Assembly (NCBI GenBank): GCA_017511185.1
Contig: JAFWLF010000080.1
Span: 1-10,682, forward strand
DNA from: RGIG5612 sp017511185
GTDB lineage: Bacteria > Bacillota > Clostridia > Lachnospirales > Lachnospiraceae
Length of the DNA: 10,682 nucleotides
Direction of reading: 5' to 3'
Under the pieces are notes generated by a model. The model saw nothing but the letters and a program-made list of their open reading frames with translations, did no database searches and was not told where the DNA came from. The position numbers and the translations under genes were made by a program. Shown here one piece after another: positions 5,744-10,682 of this stretch; position 1 is the stretch's first letter; the number at the start of each line of letters is the position of its first letter.

Positions 5744-8700
5744 ATGGCCAGAAAAATGAAAACTATGGATGGAAATACGGCGGCAGCTCATGTTTCCTAC
5801 GCGTATTCTGACGTCGCTGCTATCTATCCGATCACTCCATCTTCCGTTATGGCAGAGCTTGCTGATAAGTGGGCTACAGAGGGGCTGAAAAATATCTTCG
5901 GAAGAGAAGTGGCTGTTACTGAAATGCAGTCCGAAGCGGGTGCAGCTGGTGCTGTCCACGGGTCATTGGCAGCAGGCGCGCTGACAACCACCTTTACCGC
6001 TTCCCAGGGATTGCTCTTGATGATCCCGAACATGTACAAAATCGCCGGAGAACATCTGCCGGCAGTCATCGATGTATCCGCACGTGCCATTGCGTCACAT
6101 GCATTATCCATCTTCGGTGACCACTCCGATATCTATGCATGCCGTCAGACCGGTTTTGCATTTCTTTGCGCAAGCAGCGTACAGGAGGTCATGGACCTGA
6201 CCCCGGTCGCACACTGCAGCGCCATCAAAGGAAGAGTTCCATTTGTTAATTTCTTTGACGGATTCCGTACCTCCCATGAGATCCAGAAGATCGAAGTCTG
6301 GGATTATGAAGATCTGGCAGATCTGGTTGACTGGAAAGCCATTGAAGAGTTCAAGGCTACATCCATGAACCCGGAGCGCGGCAGCCAGTGGGGCAGCGCA
6401 CAGAATCCGGATATCTTCTTCCAGGTCCGTGAAGCAAGCAATCAGGATTATGATGCGCTTCCGGCAGTCGTGGAAGACTACATGAATAAGATCAACGAAA
6501 GGATCGGCACCGATTATAAACTGTTCAACTATTATGGAGCAGAGGATGCCGAGCACGTGATCATCGCGATGGGTTCTGTCTGCGAGACCATTGAAGAGAC
6601 GATCGACTTTTTGAACGCACAGGGCGGCAAGTTTGGTGTCGTTAAAGTACGTCTGTACAGACCGTTCTCCGCTAAACATCTGATCGATGTCATTCCGGAG
6701 ACTGTAAAACAGATCAGCGTTCTGGACAGAACAAAAGAGCCGGGCAGCCTGGGCGAGCCATTATATCTGGATGTCGTCGCTGCTTTAAGAGGTTCCAAGT
6801 TCCACAACACCCCGATCTTCTCCGGCCGTTATGGATTAGGTTCCAAGAACACCAGCGCTGCACAGATCATCGCAGTATTCAAGAATACAGAAAAGAGCGA
6901 GTTCACCATTGGTATCACGGACGATGTCACCAACCTGTCTCTGGACAGCTCCTACAATCCGGTCACCGTTCCGGAATCCATCATCAACTGCAAGTTCTGG
7001 GGACTGGGAGCAGACGGTACCGTTGGTGCTAACAAGAACTCCATCAAGATCATCGGCGATAACACTGATCAGTACGTACAGGCATATTTTGATTATGACT
7101 CCAAGAAATCCGGCGGCGTTACTGTTTCCCACTTGCGTTTCGGCAAGACGAAGATCAAATCCACCTACCTGATCGACAAAGCGGACTTTGTGGCATGCCA
7201 CAATTCCTCTTATATCCGTAAATACAACATGGTCCAGGATCTGAAGGACGGCGGAACATTCCTGCTGAACTGCCCATGGGATGAAAAAGAATTAGGCGAG
7301 AACCTTCCTGGCCAGGCAAAGAGATATATTGCAGAGCACAACATCAACCTTTATACCATCGACGGTATTAAGATCGGTAAAGAGATCGGTCTGGGCGGAA
7401 GGATCAACACAGTCCTTCAGTCTGCATTCTTCAAACTGGCAAACATCATTCCGGAAGAAGAAGCTATCCGTCTGATGAAAGAAGCTGCAAAGAAGACATA
7501 CGGCCGTAAGGGCGAGGATGTCGTCAACATGAACTATGCAGCTATCGATGCCGGTGCAAAGAATGTTGTTAAGGTTGAGGTTCCTGCTGACTGGAAAGAC
7601 GCAAAGGATGAAGAACTTGGCGTAACATTCACCGAGGGCAGAAAAGAAGTGCTTGACTTTGTCAACACCATCCAGAAGAAAGTTTCCGCACAGGAAGGCA
7701 ACACGATCCCTGTTTCCGCATTCAAAGATTATGCAGCTGGTTATACACCAAGTGGTGCCGCTGCTTATGAGAAGAGAGGTATTGCAGTCGATGTTCCTTG
7801 CTGGAATGCAGACAATTGTATCCAGTGTAACCAGTGCGCATATGTCTGCCCGCATGCAGCCATCCGTCCGGTCATCATGACAGAGGAAGAACTGAAAGCT
7901 GCACCGGAAGGCACGAAAGCAAAAGATGCAACTGGTCTGCCGGGATTGAAATTTGCTATGACGATCTCCGTCTTAGACTGCACAGGCTGCGGTTCCTGTA
8001 CCAATATATGTCCTGGCAACAACAAGGCTGATACCCTTAAGCTTCAGCCGCTGGAGAGCCAGATGAACGAGCAGGATGTCTTTGCTTACGGTCTGACGAT
8101 CGATGAGAAACCGGAAGTGGCAGAGAAATTCAAACCATTCTCCGTTAAGGGAAGCCAGTTCCGTCAGCCTCTGTTGGAGTTCTCCGGTGCATGCGCAGGC
8201 TGCGGTGAGACCCCTTATGCAAAATTGATGACACAGCTGTTTGGCGACAGAGCTTATATTGCAAACGCAACCGGATGTTCCTCTATCTGGGGCAACTCCT
8301 CACCGTCCACTCCTTACACTGTAAACAAGAAGGGACAGGGTCCTGCATGGAACAACTCCCTGTTTGAGGATGCAGCTGAGTTTGGATATGGTATGGTTCT
8401 GGCTAACAATGCTATCCGCGGTGCTCTGAAAGAGAAAGTGGAGCATATTGCTGAAAACGCAAAGACTGAAAATGTTTCTGCAGCTGCAAAAGAATGGCTT
8501 GATACTTTTACAAACGGTGCTGCTAACGGTCCTGCAACGGAAAAACTGATCGCTGCTCTGGAAGGTACTGACTGCTCGAGCAAGAACGTGCAGGCAATCC
8601 TGCAGCAGAAAGAATATCTCTCCAAGAAATCCCAGTGGGTATTCGGTGGAGACGGATGGGCATATGATATCGGCTTTGGAGGTCTGGATCATGTCATCGC

Positions 8701-9277
8701 CAGCGGCAAAGATATCAACATCCTGGTATTCGATACCGAGGTTTATTCCAATACAGGCGGCCAGTCCTCCAAAGCTACTCCGACCGGTGCAACGGCTCAG
8801 TTCGCTGCAGGCGGCAAGGATGTGAAGAAGAAAGACCTGGCACAGATCGCTATGAGTTATGGCTATGTCTATGTCGCACAGATCGCTATGGGTGCTGATA
8901 TGAATCAGTGCGTGAAAGCTTTTGCAGAGGCAGAAAGCTACGAAGGCCCATCTCTGATCATCGCTTACGCTCCATGTATCAACCATGGTATCAAGGGCGG
9001 CATGAGCACGGCGATGGCAGAAGAGAAGAAGGCTGTTACCAGCGGATACTGGAACCTGCTTCGCTACGATCCGAGACTGAAAGAAGAAGGCAAGAATCCG
9101 TTCATGCTGGATTCCAAAGAAGCTTCTACCAATTATGTAGACTTCCTGCATAACGAGGTTCGTTATACGGCTCTGGAGCTTCAGAATCCGGAGAGAGCAA
9201 AAGAGTTATTTGCAAAATCCGAGGCAGAAGCAAAAGATCGTTACGAGTACCTGAAGAAGCTGGCAAGCATGGAATAA
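5744..9277 (+). CDS. nifJ: Pyruvate:ferredoxin (flavodoxin) oxidoreductase, single-chain
   Basis: This cytoplasmic enzyme oxidatively decarboxylates pyruvate with CoA to acetyl-CoA and CO2, reducing ferredoxin; it is central to clostridial fermentation. Its 1177 residues contain all domains of the homodimeric type in order. Domain I has YPITPSS with T31, E64 and R114, at the same positions as in the Desulfovibrio africanus enzyme. The ferredoxin domain carries C692/695/698/702 and C746/749/752/756. The thiamine diphosphate domain has proximal-cluster ligands C817, C820, C845 and C1078, the GDGWAYDIG motif around D970, and SNTGGQ with N1003. Nothing is missing, so it should be active. The start at 5744 is fixed by AGGAGG with nine-base spacing and by the family N-terminus. 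It has its own promoter and terminator. Arginine codons are nearly all AGA/CGT, unlike the CGG-rich upstream operon, which fits high expression. It could supply reduced ferredoxin to the upstream aldehyde oxidoreductase, though the genes are not co-transcribed. Confidence 0.98.
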   Translation: MARKMKTMDGNTAAAHVSYAYSDVAAIYPITPSSVMAELADKWATEGLKNIFGREVAVTEMQSEAGAAGAVHGSLAAGALTTTFTASQGLLLMIPNMYKIAGEHLPAVIDVSARAIASHALSIFGDHSDIYACRQTGFAFLCASSVQEVMDLTPVAHCSAIKGRVPFVNFFDGFRTSHEIQKIEVWDYEDLADLVDWKAIEEFKATSMNPERGSQWGSAQNPDIFFQVREASNQDYDALPAVVEDYMNKINERIGTDYKLFNYYGAEDAEHVIIAMGSVCETIEETIDFLNAQGGKFGVVKVRLYRPFSAKHLIDVIPETVKQISVLDRTKEPGSLGEPLYLDVVAALRGSKFHNTPIFSGRYGLGSKNTSAAQIIAVFKNTEKSEFTIGITDDVTNLSLDSSYNPVTVPESIINCKFWGLGADGTVGANKNSIKIIGDNTDQYVQAYFDYDSKKSGGVTVSHLRFGKTKIKSTYLIDKADFVACHNSSYIRKYNMVQDLKDGGTFLLNCPWDEKELGENLPGQAKRYIAEHNINLYTIDGIKIGKEIGLGGRINTVLQSAFFKLANIIPEEEAIRLMKEAAKKTYGRKGEDVVNMNYAAIDAGAKNVVKVEVPADWKDAKDEELGVTFTEGRKEVLDFVNTIQKKVSAQEGNTIPVSAFKDYAAGYTPSGAAAYEKRGIAVDVPCWNADNCIQCNQCAYVCPHAAIRPVIMTEEELKAAPEGTKAKDATGLPGLKFAMTISVLDCTGCGSCTNICPGNNKADTLKLQPLESQMNEQDVFAYGLTIDEKPEVAEKFKPFSVKGSQFRQPLLEFSGACAGCGETPYAKLMTQLFGDRAYIANATGCSSIWGNSSPSTPYTVNKKGQGPAWNNSLFEDAAEFGYGMVLANNAIRGALKEKVEHIAENAKTENVSAAAKEWLDTFTNGAANGPATEKLIAALEGTDCSSKNVQAILQQKEYLSKKSQWVFGGDGWAYDIGFGGLDHVIASGKDINILVFDTEVYSNTGGQSSKATPTGATAQFAAGGKDVKKKDLAQIAMSYGYVYVAQIAMGADMNQCVKAFAEAESYEGPSLIIAYAPCINHGIKGGMSTAMAEEKKAVTSGYWNLLRYDPRLKEEGKNPFMLDSKEASTNYVDFLHNEVRYTALELQNPERAKELFAKSEAEAKDRYEYLKKLASME

Positions 9278-9299
9278 TTCCTGGAGGGAATAAGTCCTG

Positions 9300-9312
9300 T
9301 TTGTTAAACAAA
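9300..9312. other. TTTGTT-A-AACAAA dyad after the pyruvate oxidoreductase gene
   Basis: A perfect 6+6 palindrome with one central base lies 22 bases after the stop. It resembles half of a Rex-type redox operator (TTGTTAA), but the second half at the right spacing is absent. It could equally be chance in AT-rich sequence. Confidence 0.3.
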
Positions 9313-9334
9313 AATTCACAATTTCGGTTATAAT
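9304..9334 (+). promoter_or_regulatory. Weak candidate promoter upstream of the LTA-synthase-like gene
   Basis: A perfect TATAAT at 9329-9334 is preceded by only a poor -35 (TTAAAC, 9304-9309) at 19-base spacing. If used, transcription would start near 9341 and cross the terminator hairpin at 9347-9375 before reaching the gene at 9424. No better promoter is seen between the hairpin and the gene, although GATAAT at 9392-9397 is another isolated -10-like hexamer. Confidence 0.25.
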
Positions 9335-9348
9335 AATTTATTGACCCG

Positions 9349-9385
9349 GGTGCCTGGCTGCACAAGTCAGGCACCTTTGTGTTTT
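9349..9385 (+). terminator. Rho-independent terminator after pyruvate:ferredoxin oxidoreductase
   Basis: GGTGCCTG (9349-9356) pairs with CAGGCACC (9368-9375). The stem extends inward by three more pairs including a G-U, leaving a five-base loop (9360-9364). The tail TTTGTGTTTT follows at 9376-9385. The stem is strong and GC-rich, and the T-tract is interrupted by two G. Confidence 0.85.
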
Positions 9386-9423
9386 AGATAAGATAATAGA
9401 CCATCATACATAGGGCAAGAGCG

Positions 9424-10682
9424 GTGGAAAACACAGAAGATATAATTGAAGAGAAAACAGAAGAAATAATCGAGGAAGACCGCGAGGAAGAGGCCAAGGA
9501 AGAAACCGGAAAAGAGGCCAAAGAAGAAACCGAGGCCAAAGAAGAAACCGAGGCCAAAGAAGAAACCGGGGAAGAGAAAAAGGGATTCTTCCGAAAGGTC
9601 TGGACTGGGATCAAAAAAGGCTATTCTTACTTTAACACTTTTTTCAGCACCAAGAGCAATCTCTACACGGGGCTGACAGTTGTTTTGTTACCAATCGCAT
9701 TGACGCTGGCTGTGGAGATGATCTCACGCAGTTCATTTCTGGCTGGATTTCAATTTCTTTTCCAGCATCCTGTGGCATTTGTAGTTAACTGCCTGATCAT
9801 CGCCTGTACGGTTCTGATCGCGCTGCTGTTCCGCCGGCGGGTGTTTGTCTATCTGATCGTATCCGCATTCTGGATCGTGATGGGATGCATCAATCAGAGC
9901 CTCCTGGCCCGGAGAGTGACCCCGTTTAATGCAACGGACATCTTTATGGTGAAGACAGGTTTGCGGATCGCTGATAAATACGTCAGTCCGGTCACGGTCA
10001 TTATCACCATTGTGGTTGCGGTTCTTGCGCTGGCATTTCTTGTATTTGTTTTCCTGAAAGGGCCGAAGATCAAGGATGAAATCAGACGGATCAGGAACGC
10101 CGTTGTGATCGCCGGAACTTTTGCCGTGACGCTGATCGTTTTAAGTATTGCGCTGGATACCAATCAGATCGCGCGGACGTTCAACAATCTGCCGAATGCC
10201 TATAAAGCGTATGGTTTTACCTATTGTTTTCTGAATTCTGTTTTTGACAATGGTGTTCACAGGCCGAGCAACTATTCGGACCAGGAAATCGTAGGTCTGA
10301 TCGATGATACCAAAAATAAAGAGATTCAGCTGGATGAGCCGCTGGAGGATATGCCGAACATCATTATGGTGCAGCTGGAGTCTTTCTTTGATATTACCCG
10401 CATGGACAACCTTTCGTTTTCCAGGGATCCGATCCCGTATTTCCGGGAGCTGATGGAGAACAGCAACAGCGGCTATCTGGAAGTGCCTTCGATCGGTGCG
10501 GGTACATCCAATACAGAGTTTGAAGTTCTGACCGGCATGAATCTGGATAATTTCGGATCCGGTGAGATTCCGTATAAAGGGGTCCTGCTGAAGCAGACCT
10601 GTGAGAGCATCGCTTATGATCTGGAGCCAAGCGGCTACACATCCCATGCGATCCACAACAACGACGCAACGTTTTATCAGAG
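9424..10682 (+). CDS. LTA-synthase-family membrane sulfatase/phosphotransferase (3' end outside window)
   Basis: The frame is open from a GTG at 9424 to the window end, 419 residues seen. The only upstream in-frame stop is at 9397, with no ATG between, so GTG is the best start; AGGG at 9412-9415 is a modest ribosome binding site. Residues 1-53 are a highly acidic Glu/Lys/Thr tail. Five membrane segments follow at about 81-100, 112-136, 139-157, 188-211 and 226-244. Then comes the start of an extracellular sulfatase-fold domain: PNIIMVQLES with E319 as the likely metal ligand, and AGTSNTEFE with T361 as the likely catalytic threonine, as in LtaS (HLES and KTSDSEF). Proteins of this family transfer glycerol phosphate from phosphatidylglycerol, building lipoteichoic acid or a related envelope polymer. 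Close relatives modify other glycans, so the polymer is uncertain. The remaining metal ligands and C-terminus are not in the window. Confidence 0.87.
   Translation, partial: MENTEDIIEEKTEEIIEEDREEEAKEETGKEAKEETEAKEETEAKEETGEEKKGFFRKVWTGIKKGYSYFNTFFSTKSNLYTGLTVVLLPIALTLAVEMISRSSFLAGFQFLFQHPVAFVVNCLIIACTVLIALLFRRRVFVYLIVSAFWIVMGCINQSLLARRVTPFNATDIFMVKTGLRIADKYVSPVTVIITIVVAVLALAFLVFVFLKGPKIKDEIRRIRNAVVIAGTFAVTLIVLSIALDTNQIARTFNNLPNAYKAYGFTYCFLNSVFDNGVHRPSNYSDQEIVGLIDDTKNKEIQLDEPLEDMPNIIMVQLESFFDITRMDNLSFSRDPIPYFRELMENSNSGYLEVPSIGAGTSNTEFEVLTGMNLDNFGSGEIPYKGVLLKQTCESIAYDLEPSGYTSHAIHNNDATFYQ
9490..9567 (+). repeat. 18-bp in-frame repeats encoding E-A-K-E-E-T
   Basis: GAGGCCAARGAAGAAACC occurs at 9490-9507, 9514-9531, 9532-9549 and 9550-9567; a GGAAAA insert separates the first from the rest, and the last three are identical. 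The repeats lie in the cytoplasmic acidic tail of the LTA-synthase-like protein. They keep frame, and copy number is likely to vary between strains. Confidence 0.9.

Noticed and set aside
8300..9151. 283-residue minus-strand open frame in the pyruvate oxidoreductase gene
   Set aside because: It is opposite the conserved thiamine diphosphate domain and is explained by codon bias of that gene.
9300..9312. Rex redox-regulator operator
   Set aside because: Only one TTGTTAA-like half is present and the expected second half-site at fixed spacing is missing; kept only as an unassigned dyad.

Overview
The window looks like a chromosomal segment from an anaerobic Firmicute, most likely a gut-type Lachnospiraceae or related Clostridia. 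The reasons are a single-chain, clostridial-type pyruvate:ferredoxin oxidoreductase, a tungsten/molybdenum aldehyde ferredoxin oxidoreductase, an LTA-synthase-like sulfatase, strong AGGAGG-type ribosome binding sites, and moderate GC content with T-rich spacers. Assignment to a genus is not possible from the sequence alone.

Layout, left to right, all protein genes on the + strand. (1) 1-834: a LysR-family regulator whose first few residues lie outside the window. (2) 835-968: a regulatory gap with a 9-bp hairpin, a candidate promoter and three alternating TACAATC/GATTGTA half-sites. (3) 969-4994: a tight three-gene operon of aldehyde ferredoxin oxidoreductase, a MoaD/ThiS-like sulfur carrier, and a 605-residue fusion of four [4Fe-4S] motifs with an iron-containing alcohol dehydrogenase. 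It is closed by a strong terminator at 5061-5090. (4) 5090-5485: non-coding and T-rich, holding an array of the 7-bp palindrome TGGWCCA every 25-27 bp with its centre base alternating strictly A/T. A second, 17-bp-period AAACAGG repeat follows and runs up to the 3' end of a minus-strand tRNA-Arg(CCG) at 5486-5557. (5) 5558-5743: divergent promoters for the tRNA and for the next gene. (6) 5744-9277: pyruvate:ferredoxin oxidoreductase, followed by a terminator. (7) 9424 to the end: a GTG-started, right-truncated LTA-synthase-family membrane sulfatase with an acidic, repeat-encoded N-terminal tail.

How the genes may work together: the operon at 969-4994 has what is needed for reversible acid <-> aldehyde <-> alcohol conversion. 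The oxidoreductase exchanges electrons with [4Fe-4S] proteins while interconverting acid and aldehyde. The alcohol dehydrogenase interconverts aldehyde and alcohol with a nicotinamide cofactor. Fusing the ferredoxin module to the dehydrogenase could dock the dehydrogenase on the oxidoreductase and hand over a reactive aldehyde. The MoaD-like protein fits pterin-cofactor supply. The LysR regulator probably controls the operon. The pyruvate oxidoreductase is a separate transcription unit but is an obvious cellular source of reduced ferredoxin.

The two most unusual items are the ferredoxin-alcohol dehydrogenase fusion inside the oxidoreductase operon and the alternating palindrome array between that operon and the tRNA.
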